Source of the DNA: an uncultured Prevotellaceae bacterium | GTDB lineage: Bacteria > Bacteroidota > Bacteroidia > Bacteroidales > Bacteroidaceae | Direction of reading: 5' to 3' | NCBI GenBank assembly: GCA_900313705.1 | Contig: OMSJ01000016.1 | Span: 1-49,633, forward strand | Length of the DNA stretch: 49,633 nucleotides | Part shown: positions 24,417 to 32,809 of the stretch, piece by piece | How the letters are laid out: the number at the start of each line of letters is the position of its first letter | How positions within the stretch are numbered: the stretch's first letter is position 1 | Made by a program: the position numbers and the translations under genes | Notes under the pieces: model-generated | What the model saw: the letters and a program-made list of their open reading frames with translations, nothing else | What the model was told of the DNA's origin: nothing | Databases searched by the model: none

Positions 24417-25348
24417 AGATTCAAGACTCCTATGGCTGCTACGAGCAGGAGGGACAAGATGAAGAGCAGACCGGACAGAATGCCTCGGGAAAGGGCAAGG
24501 TAGTGTGCGATGAGCGGACTGGCGCTGGCTACCAGGAGTGCCATTGTGGTCTGGTAGTGCGCAGGTTGCAGCACCATGTACACCATCATCATCAGCGTCT
24601 GCATTATATATATATATAGTATCATGCGCGTGCGTATCTTGTCGTCGTATCTCGTGCTGAGATAATGTATGATGCTGACGATGCTAAGCAGCGCTACGCC
24701 ACCGGCAGAGACTTTCTCCGTAAAGGTAAAGGACAGCGGGAAGCCCTTCCATGAGAGTTCCTCTAAGGAGAGGACAATGGGAAGACTTGCCATAGAGGAT
24801 GAGGTCTGGAGTGGGTCTATGAAGCACCAGACGGCGTAGCACCAGTAGGGCGCTGTGAGTCCGAGAATGCCTGCCCAGAAGGCTTTCCATGTTATGGAGC
24901 GCAGGAAGATGATGAGGTACAGGTAGAAGAGCACTGCCATCGGGAGCATGACGGGTGCACAGAGACTACCCAGACTGAGCATGAGGAAGACGTGGAAGAC
25001 ATACGCCTGAGGATGAAGCCGCTGGTAGCATAGGAAGAGCAGCAGATAGCTGATGCAGAGGCACGAGGCAGCGATGAGCGGCTCTCCGATGGGTTGCATG
25101 AAAGGGAAGCAGGCCGAGAGCAGCAGCCATACGCAAGCCATCAAATGAGTGCGGATGCGGATGATGTGCAGTTGGGTGTTGGTCCCCATGATGACGTAGG
25201 TCATCAGCAGGCAAAGCGCAAGTCCCAGTATGTTTAGAAGTGAGAAAGTACCTTCGGGCAACCACCACAAGGCGATAGCCACTAATATGCAAATGGGAAG
25301 CGTCAGCTCACTCCCTGCCACTTTGCTCTGGAACTTGTACTGCTTCAC
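24392..25348 (-). CDS. Polytopic membrane protein of unknown function
   Basis: The 318-aa protein has about nine to ten hydrophobic segments and few charged residues (for example LPICILVAIALWWL, GLALCLLMTYVIM, LLFILSLLLVAAIGVL). Its start codon is GTG at 25348; no better ATG is seen. The start lies directly beside a heptamer repeat array (25350-25410). I do not recognise catalytic motifs. Bacteroidales genomes often keep an uncharacterised membrane protein next to purD, and this fits that place. It overlaps the YqaA-like gene by 25 bp, which suggests a joint envelope function. Confidence 0.8.
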   Translation of the reverse strand: MKQYKFQSKVAGSELTLPICILVAIALWWLPEGTFSLLNILGLALCLLMTYVIMGTNTQLHIIRIRTHLMACVWLLLSACFPFMQPIGEPLIAASCLCISYLLLFLCYQRLHPQAYVFHVFLMLSLGSLCAPVMLPMAVLFYLYLIIFLRSITWKAFWAGILGLTAPYWCYAVWCFIDPLQTSSSMASLPIVLSLEELSWKGFPLSFTFTEKVSAGGVALLSIVSIIHYLSTRYDDKIRTRMILYIYIMQTLMMMVYMVLQPAHYQTTMALLVASASPLIAHYLALSRGILSGLLFILSLLLVAAIGVLNLWMTSFSI

Positions 25349-25349
25349 G

Positions 25350-25464
25350 TAGTCCTTAGTTCATAGTCCTTAGTCCATAGTCCTTAGTCTATAGTTCATA
25401 GTCCATAGTTGCATCATTCGTTCTGTTGCAGGGCGTAGCCTAACTATGGACTATGGACTATGAA
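25350..25464. repeat. Heptamer array with inverted arm (TAGTCCA type)
   Basis: From 25350 to 25410 there are eight heptamers plus a partial one (TAGTCCT, TAGTTCA, TAGTCCT, TAGTCCA, TAGTCCT, TAGTCTA, TAGTTCA, TAGTCCA). After a 31-bp loop, three inverted copies follow at 25442-25464 (AACTATGG ACTATGG ACTATGAA). The arms can form a stem between purD and the membrane-protein gene. Confidence 0.85.
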
Positions 25465-25470
25465 TTGTCT

Positions 25471-26763
25471 TTACAGGTCTGCTCCGATGTCTCTGCGGAA
25501 GTTCTTGCCTTGGAACTGTATCAGCTTGGCATTGGCAAAGCTCTTCTCCAGGGCTTCTTCCTTGTCCTTCCCGTAGCTGCTGACGGCAATGACACGTCCA
25601 CCGTTGGTCACAATCTCGCCATCCTTTTTGGCTGTCCCAGCATGGAAGACGATGCTGCCCCAGACGTCTTCGAGACCGGTGATGGGGAATCCCTTCTCGT
25701 AGGAGCCAGGGTAGCCTCCGCTGACGAGCATGACGCAGACGGCAGCCCTTTCGTCGAACTCTACCTTCCGCTCGGCAAGCGTGCCTGTAGCAACGCCTTC
25801 GAAGAGATCCACGATGTCGCTCTTCAAGCGCAGCATGACGGTCTCCGTCTCCGGGTCGCCCATGCGGACGTTGTATTCGATGACCTTCGGTTCGCCTGCT
25901 CCTTGCTCCTTGCCCCCTGCCCCTGTATTGATGAGGCCGAAGAAGATGAAGCCCTTGTAGTCGATGCCTTCTGCCTTGAGACCTTCCACGGTGGGACGGA
26001 TGATGCGGTCCTCCACCTTCTGCATCCATTCTTTTGTAGCGAAAGGCACGGGAGAGACGCTGCCCATGCCGCCGGTGTTCAGACCGGTGTCACCTTCGCC
26101 GATGCGTTTGTAGTCTTTCGCTTCAGGCAGAATCTTGTAGCTGTTGCCGTCGGTGAGGACGAAGACGCTGCACTCGATGCCGTCCAGGAACTCCTCGATG
26201 ACCACACGGCTGCTGGCACCGCCGAACATGCCGCCAAGCATTTCCCTGAGCTCCTTCTTTGCTTCTTCGAGTGTCGGCAGGATGAGTACGCCTTTGCCGG
26301 CGCATAGGCCGTCGGCTTTGAGTACGTAGGGCGGCTGCAAGGTCTCGAGGAAGGAGATGCCTTCCTCAATAGTGTCTTTTGTAAATGTCTTGTATGCTGC
26401 CGTGGGAATGCCGTGTCGCTGCATGAAGCCTTTGGCGAAGTCCTTGCTTCCCTCGAGCACAGCTCCTGCCTTCGACGGACCGATGACGGGGATGTCCTTC
26501 AGCTCAGGATCGTTCTTGAAGTAGTCATAGATGCCTTTCACCAAAGGGTCTTCTGGACCGACCACCACCATCTGTATCCGGTTCCTCAACACAAGCATCT
26601 TGATGCCATCGAAGTCATCGACCTTGATGTTGACGTTTTCGCCCACCTCGGCTGTGCCTGCATTGCCCGGAGCAATGAAGAGCTTCTCACACTTCTCACT
26701 TTGAGCTATCTTCCATGCCAGCGCGTGCTCACGTCCGCCACTACCTAACAATAAAATCTTCAT
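25471..26763 (-). CDS. purD: Phosphoribosylamine-glycine ligase
   Basis: The 430-aa ATP-grasp enzyme joins phosphoribosylamine and glycine to GAR in purine synthesis. [16 protein letters not shown] (4-19), [36 protein letters not shown] and [12 protein letters not shown] are the family blocks, and the C-terminal [12 protein letters not shown] is present. The length is normal apart from about ten extra residues ([11 protein letters not shown]) inserted where the family has a short turn before [14 protein letters not shown]; these are encoded by four heptamers at 25895-25922. The insertion is in frame in a surface loop, so activity is probably kept. The palindrome-array element at 26795 begins 32 bp before the ATG, and no standard promoter is seen there. 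Confidence 0.95.
   Translation of the reverse strand: MKILLLGSGGREHALAWKIAQSEKCEKLFIAPGNAGTAEVGENVNIKVDDFDGIKMLVLRNRIQMVVVGPEDPLVKGIYDYFKNDPELKDIPVIGPSKAGAVLEGSKDFAKGFMQRHGIPTAAYKTFTKDTIEEGISFLETLQPPYVLKADGLCAGKGVLILPTLEEAKKELREMLGGMFGGASSRVVIEEFLDGIECSVFVLTDGNSYKILPEAKDYKRIGEGDTGLNTGGMGSVSPVPFATKEWMQKVEDRIIRPTVEGLKAEGIDYKGFIFFGLINTGAGGKEQGAGEPKVIEYNVRMGDPETETVMLRLKSDIVDLFEGVATGTLAERKVEFDERAAVCVMLVSGGYPGSYEKGFPITGLEDVWGSIVFHAGTAKKDGEIVTNGGRVIAVSSYGKDKEEALEKSFANAKLIQFQGKNFRRDIGADL
25895..25922 (-). repeat. Four heptamers inside purD
   Basis: CCTGCTC, CTTGCTC, CTTGCCC, CCTGCCC on the plus strand form an exact 7-bp period in the coding sequence, encoding the extra loop residues GKEQGAGE of PurD. 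Confidence 0.85.
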
Positions 26764-26794
26764 AAGCCTTTATAGTTTGTTTTATTCTTAAATA

Positions 26795-26960
26795 ATATGA
26801 TAATCTGCAAAACACCCCTTGCTCCCCTCTCAGGGAATTGGTCAGATAAGTACACGGACTTATGGGGATAAGTACACGTAGTTATTCGGATAAGTACACG
26901 TACTTATGGCGACAAGTACGCGTACTTTTTTCCATAGGCTATTATTGCGGATTATCATAT
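26795..26960. repeat. MITE-like element A carrying four 22-bp-spaced palindromes
   Basis: The 16-bp ends ATATGATAATCTGCAA (26795-26810) and its inverted match (26945-26960) differ at one position. Inside, four 18-bp near-palindromes of the form ATAAGTACACGTACTTAT start at 26846, 26868, 26890 and 26912, exactly 22 bp apart, with 4-bp spacers GGGG, TCGG and GGCG. It occupies the gap between the type IIG gene and purD. Confidence 0.88.
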
Positions 26961-27006
26961 AAAATAAAGATGTAATATATAATTGAGGGATTGATGGGAA
27001 TTAGAT

Positions 27007-30000
27007 TTATAAGAAAAGGAAATTAATCTCTTCCGGAGATAAGCCATACATTTCCGCCAGGGCCAAATCTATATCAACTTCTGCACTCTTGTCTCCCGCC
27101 AATGCACAGTCAACGAGAGTTTCTATTCTGTCTGTTTGCTCCTGGGTTGGATGTTCAATGACAGGTATCATTCTTACGAATTGTGGTTTGTATTCATAGT
27201 AGCCACCATTGCGGACTACAGCTATTGTCTGCATGAAGAAGTCTGCCAAGCGGGAGTTCAGCACTGCCAACAAGTACTTGGTCCCTGGTGTTACCATCAC
27301 TGCCGGGGCATTGATGTGCATTTCCTCCGGCATCCATGTGCATGATGCCTGGTTGTTGAGGTTGCCCCAGGCAATTTTTGTCTCTTTAAACTCTTGATGG
27401 AAAGCAATGGTGTCGGATGTCTCAAACCATTTGTTGGAAGTTTTTTTACGTGATTTGATAGGCTGCCCGTTAGCATCCTTAAGTTCGCGGCCATCCATAA
27501 TGATGCGCTTCCCCTTTTGCTCCAGGAAGAGTCTGCCAAACTCTAGCATCTTTGTTTCATTGTTTGCAATGTCGGCGTGTCCCTGCTGTGCCAACCATTC
27601 TCTTGAGTATAAAAGAAGATGCTTTTTTAGTGTGGGGTAGTTCTCTATATTTATATGTAGCGACGGATAGAAGCCTATGACCCATTTGTCTGCCCATTGA
27701 TGCTGGTAGCGATGAATGTCGCAACCTTCAATGAAGGGATGCAGTACAGCCTCCGTACGCTGCCTTTCCTCTTCTGTCTGACACTCGCCAAGTATTTGTT
27801 CGCGTTGGGCGGTCGTGATTATAAAAGCATTGTTGCGACCTGTAACAACACCTCTTGCAAACTTTATGTTTTCCCATTCCCCCAAAGGCTTTCCCTTCTC
27901 CAGCATCTTCTGCATGATGGCGCGTTTCTCGTCTGGTATGATTAGCCATTGCTGGTTTTCTTCAAAATGGCAGCGTAACAGGTTTTCCTTGACAAACAAT
28001 GACATGTTCTTTACATCATCTACTTCTTTCCCTTCAGTGGTGGCGCACAAGGCAGGTGTTTGTTGGCCAGCCTGGTTTCGTGCCATAAGAATGCTGTTTA
28101 CCACTGTGGCGCGTTTGAATAGGTTCAAGCCAGGGAAATCCAACAATTGCAGGGGCTGGGAGTGTTTGACTAGATAATTCCGTAGTTGTTTGGCTGCATC
28201 GTTGCGTAGCCATTTGTCGGAGGTGATGAAGCAGAACAAGCCTCCCTTGCGGAGTAGTTGAAGAGCTCGCTCATAGAAAAGGAAATAGATGTCGCCATTG
28301 CTATTGAATGTTTGATAGTTTCGCTTCTTGTAGCGTTTGCGCAGGCGACCGCCTTCTGCGCCAAGACCAATATAGGGTGGATTGCCTACAAGAATGTCGA
28401 ACCCCAGGAAATGTCCATCTTCGTCAAGCATATCCGGGAATTCCAGCATCCATTCCATATAGTTCTGTTCCGTGTCCTTCTTTTCCATTCGGGCTATCTC
28501 GAAATCCAGAAAGTCGGATTGGATGTATGAACGGAATTCACGCTTCACGTCATCTAACTTTTTCTGAAGCTCATGCCTGCCTGCGTGTCCGCTTCCATTC
28601 TTGTAGGCACACGTCAAGTCCTTGTACTCGCTGGTTATCTCGCGAATAGGTTTAGAGGCAGAAGTCTGCACTCCTGTCTCTGGCCAGACTTTCACCTCTA
28701 AGTGCGACATCAACGCGTCGCCTTGTTTGATGTTAATGTCTATGTTGGGAAGCGTCTGAAGTTGTCCGTTGTCGTAGTAAGCGTTCTTTAATAGCTCTAT
28801 CCAAAGACGTAAGCGGCAAATGTCAACACTCTTTGGGTTAATATCCACACCATAAAGACATTGGCTGATAATGCGACGTTTTTCCTCGAACAATGTGCGT
28901 TGGAGAGCAGATGCCTCTTTGTCGCTTCTGTCATAGGCGAAGGGTTTTTGATGCTCTTTGTCTGTAATGACCAGTTCATCGTCTCCGATGTCAATCGACC
29001 ATCCTTTTACACGTTCATTGGCATAACCTTCAGCATTATCCGAATAGCATAGGATATGCAGTCTTTGCTTGATGGCAATCATTTCGTTTAGTGCCGACAC
29101 AAGGAAGTGTCCGCTTCCCACAGATGGGTCGCAGATACGGATATTGTTGATGGCTTCATTTGCTTGACGGCGGACATCTGGATTGTGGTAGTCCATGTGT
29201 TCCACAATCTCGTTTATAGTTTTGTGCTGCCAACCAAAATGTTCATTCATTTGCGCCACAACAGCTCGCTCTATCGTCTCGCGGCACATATATTCGCAAA
29301 CATAGCCTGGCGTGAAGTATGCTCCATCCTTATACCCATTTATTTTCTCAAAAATCAGTCCAAGTACAGAGGCATCTATCAGCGTCTTCTGCTCCCCATC
29401 CGTTTCTTCTTCGTCACGCTCGTAAGAGCCGAAATCATAGGCTTCCAAAAAACGAAGCATATACTCCAGGGAGTTGAGAGTCCCCTTCAATACCTTTCCG
29501 TTTCCGTCTTTCAATACTGTTGCCGAATAAACTTTGATGTTGCCATGAGGTAGTGCATTAATGGTAAAATAATGTTTTTCAAGTTCCGAGACCTCGAACA
29601 ATGCACTATTAAGATATGGTATACGGGCATAGCGGCTACTGATTTTCGCATCACGTTCGTTTTCCTTCTTGCTCAACACCTTGAAGAACAAATCGAACAA
29701 GTCATGGTAGTTGCTTACCACGGAAGGTTCTGACCCAGAGGAAGACAGGAATTTGTACTGCTCGCTGCCACCATTGAAATTGACTAATTGGGTTTCTAAC
29801 AGCTTCAGGAAAAGAATGCGGTTAACCCATAAGATAACTAGTCCAATGGCTGTGTCATAAAGATTGCTGTCATCTACTCCTAATTCCGTCAAATGCCAGA
29901 TTGTTTGCTCCAGTAGTGAATAGTGCTGGCGTTCCCTTTCTGATAGTCGTTGGATGACATCCAATTGTCCGACACGTTTTTCCTCAACGCCCATCAGGTA

Positions 30001-30750
30001 AAGCAGTTCATTATAGAATTTTGTATCCAGATGATTATGGTCGAAATCATAAGGGAGCATACAAAGGTGAGTCGGAGAAAAGAATTTGCATAGTGCCTCG
30101 AAACTACGCTTATTCACTATAGCTTCATCGTCAATGATGTTGTCAAATCTATGTAGGTCAAAATACACATAACTGAAAGAGTCTTGCACTTTCTTTACCT
30201 CTGGTGCTATGACTTCTTGATATATCTCGTCACGGTTCTTCTTTTCACGTTCATAGCGCTTAATTTTGTTCCAAAGGTCACGGTTAGTTCCAAAGTTGTT
30301 ATAGAAAAGCTTACGCTCAAAGACATACCACTCAAAACCGTTGGTCACTGCCAAATGTTTTATTTCTTTGTTGTCGCATTCTTTCTCCTGCTTTAGATAG
30401 TAAAGCACAAGTTGGCAGAAACCTTTTCGGTCAAAGTGACCGTCTTGTGGCATTTCGATAGCGTTGCCGGGTGCTTTCATCTCCATCAGAATCCAGGGAT
30501 GCGAACTCTCAGGCCCGAAAATGGCTTGGTCAACCTTCTTGCTTGTATTGACCTGATATGGGTCGTCATAGAAGGAATGTGTCAGGAAATCGCGAATCCA
30601 AGCCTTATTATGCTCTTCATCTTCGTTAGCATTTAACTTCAAAAGTAATGTTCGTAGTGCCTTGCGGAAACGCTCCTTGGTTTCCAGGGGTTCATGGTTA
30701 CGAGAAAAACTCCGATTAAGAGCTATGCCTGGTTTTAGTTCGGTAGCCAT
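27007..30750 (-). CDS. Type IIG restriction-modification enzyme (Eco57I-like)
   Basis: The 1247-aa single chain combines cleavage, methylation and target recognition. The N-terminal nuclease part has a PD-(D/E)xK arrangement with D74 (KKVDQAIFG) and E90-x-K92 (MEMKAP). The N6-adenine methyltransferase has motif I DPSVGSGHF from D541 and NPPY from N790 (ILVGNPPYIGLG). The C-terminal 350 residues (FARGVVTGRNNAF, WADKWVIGFYPS, CTWMPEEMHINAPAVMVTP) fit a TaqI-like target-recognition domain. No separate methyltransferase or specificity gene is adjacent, and BREX or Dnd partners are absent, so PglX is unlikely. It is AT-richer than its neighbours, consistent with transfer. It follows the S9 peptidase gene by 28 bp on the same strand. 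Confidence 0.9.
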   Translation of the reverse strand: MATELKPGIALNRSFSRNHEPLETKERFRKALRTLLLKLNANEDEEHNKAWIRDFLTHSFYDDPYQVNTSKKVDQAIFGPESSHPWILMEMKAPGNAIEMPQDGHFDRKGFCQLVLYYLKQEKECDNKEIKHLAVTNGFEWYVFERKLFYNNFGTNRDLWNKIKRYEREKKNRDEIYQEVIAPEVKKVQDSFSYVYFDLHRFDNIIDDEAIVNKRSFEALCKFFSPTHLCMLPYDFDHNHLDTKFYNELLYLMGVEEKRVGQLDVIQRLSERERQHYSLLEQTIWHLTELGVDDSNLYDTAIGLVILWVNRILFLKLLETQLVNFNGGSEQYKFLSSSGSEPSVVSNYHDLFDLFFKVLSKKENERDAKISSRYARIPYLNSALFEVSELEKHYFTINALPHGNIKVYSATVLKDGNGKVLKGTLNSLEYMLRFLEAYDFGSYERDEEETDGEQKTLIDASVLGLIFEKINGYKDGAYFTPGYVCEYMCRETIERAVVAQMNEHFGWQHKTINEIVEHMDYHNPDVRRQANEAINNIRICDPSVGSGHFLVSALNEMIAIKQRLHILCYSDNAEGYANERVKGWSIDIGDDELVITDKEHQKPFAYDRSDKEASALQRTLFEEKRRIISQCLYGVDINPKSVDICRLRLWIELLKNAYYDNGQLQTLPNIDINIKQGDALMSHLEVKVWPETGVQTSASKPIREITSEYKDLTCAYKNGSGHAGRHELQKKLDDVKREFRSYIQSDFLDFEIARMEKKDTEQNYMEWMLEFPDMLDEDGHFLGFDILVGNPPYIGLGAEGGRLRKRYKKRNYQTFNSNGDIYFLFYERALQLLRKGGLFCFITSDKWLRNDAAKQLRNYLVKHSQPLQLLDFPGLNLFKRATVVNSILMARNQAGQQTPALCATTEGKEVDDVKNMSLFVKENLLRCHFEENQQWLIIPDEKRAIMQKMLEKGKPLGEWENIKFARGVVTGRNNAFIITTAQREQILGECQTEEERQRTEAVLHPFIEGCDIHRYQHQWADKWVIGFYPSLHINIENYPTLKKHLLLYSREWLAQQGHADIANNETKMLEFGRLFLEQKGKRIIMDGRELKDANGQPIKSRKKTSNKWFETSDTIAFHQEFKETKIAWGNLNNQASCTWMPEEMHINAPAVMVTPGTKYLLAVLNSRLADFFMQTIAVVRNGGYYEYKPQFVRMIPVIEHPTQEQTDRIETLVDCALAGDKSAEVDIDLALAEMYGLSPEEINFLFL

Positions 30751-30778
30751 TGTTGTAGCTTCTTTTTTATGAAATTGT

Positions 30779-32809
30779 CTATTTCAGGTAGTCCTCGAAG
30801 TATTGCGTAATCCTTTCGTGGAGGTGGACGCTCTTGTGCCCTGCCATGTTGTGGCCTTCGCCGGGATAGACGAAGAAGTCGGGCTGGGTGCCGGCTTCGG
30901 CACAGGCGTTGAGGAACTGCAGGCTGTGCTGAGGCACGCAGGTCGGGTCGTTCATGCCGATGATGATTTGCAGCTTGCCCTTCAGGTTCTTGGCTTTATT
31001 GATGCAACTTGTCTGCTCGTAGCCCTCGGGATTCTGTTCGGGCGTGTCCATGTAGCGCTCGCCGTACATCACCTCGTACCACTTCCAGTCGATGACCGGG
31101 CCGCCTGCCACGCCTACCTTGAATGCGTCGGGATAGGTGGTCATCAGCGACGTCGTCATAAAGCCGCCGAAGCTCCAACCGTGTACGCCCAGACGGTCGG
31201 CATCCACGTAGGGCAGCGACTTCAGGTAAGCCACGCCCTGCATCTGGTCCTTCATCTCCTCTTGGCCCAGATGTCTGAAGGTCACTTGCTCGAAGTCGCG
31301 GCCTCGGTCCTCGCTACCTCTGTTGTCGAGGATGAAGAGGATGTAGCCTTTCTGCGCCATATACGTTTCCCAGGAGCGCGAGCCCCAGTGCCACGAGGCC
31401 TCGACGTTGTGGGCGTGTGGGCCGCCATAGACATAGACGACGGTCGGATACTTCTTTGAGGCATCGAAGTCCATCGGCTTGACCATGCGCCAGTAGAGTG
31501 TCGTCTGGCCGTCGGCAGCAAGGATGGTGCCCTGCTCGAAGATGGGCTGATACCAACCGTCCCACGGGTCTTTAGCTGTCCGAAGCAGGCTCTGCTTGCC
31601 AGTCTTCGTATCGGTCACGGCACAGGCACGCGGCACGGTGGGTTCCTGCCAAGTGTCGATGAGGTAACGACCATCGGCAGAGAGCTGTGCAGAGTGACAG
31701 CCGCGACCGTTGTCGAGCAAGGTGCGTTTCTTGGTCTTCAGGTCGAGACGGTAGATGTTGCGCCCTAAGTCGCCCGCTTCCTTCGTGATGATGATGGCGC
31801 TCTTTGTGGCGGAGCAGAAGCCGACGAGTTCCTTCACGACCCACTTGCCGCTGGTCAGTTGTCCGAGCTCCTTGCCGTTGATGTCCATGAGGTACAGGTG
31901 CTTGTAGCCGTCCTTCCAGCTCCAGTAGATGAACTTTGTGTCGTCCCAAGGCAAGAAGGTGATGGGGTGGAGGGGTTCGACGTACTTGTCTGAGCTTTCT
32001 TCGCGGAGGGTCTTTATCTTGCGGCCCGTCGTGGTGTCGTAGGCATCGAGCGTCGTATGGTTCTGGTCGCGGTTGAGCTCGTAGAGATAGAGTGTCTTAC
32101 CGTCGGGCGCCCAGGCGATGTTGGTGAAGTAGCGGTCGGTGGGGTCGCCCAGGTCGAGGTAGATGCATCCTGCCCCTTGCCCCTTGCTCCTTGCCCCTGG
32201 GAGGGAGAAGATGCCGACCGTGACTTTGTGCGACGTCATGCCCGCCATTGGGTACTTGTCGGGAGCCAGCGTTGCCTCGCGTTCGAAGGTGTTGACCTGC
32301 GGATAGTCAGCCACCATGCTTTGGTCCATGCGGTAGAAGGCGAGCTGTTGTCCGTCGGGGCTCCAGAAGGTTCCCTTGTAGATGCCGAACTCATCGCGGT
32401 GTACGCTCTTGCCATAGACGATTTCGCGTGAGCCGTCGGAGGACAGTTGATGTTCCGTTCCGTCGGCAGCGGCAACCCAGAGGTTGTTGTCCTTAGAGAA
32501 GGCCACAGCTCCGGAGGCCTTGCAGTACTCCAGTTCTCCTTCGTGCCGGTTGCGCTTCTGTGCGTCAAGGTCAACCGTTTCTCCTTCGATGACTTTGCCC
32601 GTCTTGGGGTCGATGACGACAGGTTTCGTCTTGTCGGCAGCATCGATGAGTCGGTTTCCGTCCCAGCGCAGTTGCCAGCGCTCGGGGTAGAACTTCGAGG
32701 CATTCTTTCCGCCAAAGTTTAGTTCTTCGAGCGTGAAGAGCTTTTGGGCGAAGAGTGAACCGGTCGTTGAGAGCATAATGAGCGTGAGCAGTATGTGTTT
32801 AATCTTCAT
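30779..32809 (-). CDS. S9 family dipeptidyl-peptidase (DPP IV-like)
   Basis: The 676-aa protein starts MKIKHILLTLIMLSTTGSLFAQ, a signal peptide; ATG 32809 is chosen, though ATG 32812 and 32815 and a TTG at 32830 are in frame. A beta-propeller (about 40-440) precedes an alpha/beta hydrolase domain with the triad S546 in GWSFGGF, D621 in GMNDPT and H653 in GEGHNMAG. Family members release Xaa-Pro dipeptides from peptide N-termini in the periplasm. The start overlaps the end of the RlmL-like gene. Residues around 207-218 (GARSKGQGAGC) are extra and encoded by four heptamers (32169-32196), placed just before the conserved YLDLGDPTDRYF. Confidence 0.92.
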   Translation of the reverse strand: MKIKHILLTLIMLSTTGSLFAQKLFTLEELNFGGKNASKFYPERWQLRWDGNRLIDAADKTKPVVIDPKTGKVIEGETVDLDAQKRNRHEGELEYCKASGAVAFSKDNNLWVAAADGTEHQLSSDGSREIVYGKSVHRDEFGIYKGTFWSPDGQQLAFYRMDQSMVADYPQVNTFEREATLAPDKYPMAGMTSHKVTVGIFSLPGARSKGQGAGCIYLDLGDPTDRYFTNIAWAPDGKTLYLYELNRDQNHTTLDAYDTTTGRKIKTLREESSDKYVEPLHPITFLPWDDTKFIYWSWKDGYKHLYLMDINGKELGQLTSGKWVVKELVGFCSATKSAIIITKEAGDLGRNIYRLDLKTKKRTLLDNGRGCHSAQLSADGRYLIDTWQEPTVPRACAVTDTKTGKQSLLRTAKDPWDGWYQPIFEQGTILAADGQTTLYWRMVKPMDFDASKKYPTVVYVYGGPHAHNVEASWHWGSRSWETYMAQKGYILFILDNRGSEDRGRDFEQVTFRHLGQEEMKDQMQGVAYLKSLPYVDADRLGVHGWSFGGFMTTSLMTTYPDAFKVGVAGGPVIDWKWYEVMYGERYMDTPEQNPEGYEQTSCINKAKNLKGKLQIIIGMNDPTCVPQHSLQFLNACAEAGTQPDFFVYPGEGHNMAGHKSVHLHERITQYFEDYLK
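32169..32196 (-). repeat. Four heptamers inside the S9 peptidase gene
   Basis: CCTGCCC, CTTGCCC, CTTGCTC, CTTGCCC on the plus strand; same 7-bp family and orientation as the repeat in purD, 6.3 kb away. Confidence 0.85.

Noticed and set aside
26846-26929. CRISPR array
   Set aside because: Units are palindromes with 4-bp, nearly constant spacers; no 30-bp variable spacers and no cas genes are present. The same holds for the arrays at 12804, 35487 and 47709.
27007-30750. BREX PglX methyltransferase
   Set aside because: The chain has its own N-terminal D...ExK nuclease and no BREX partner genes are adjacent, so a type IIG enzyme fits better.
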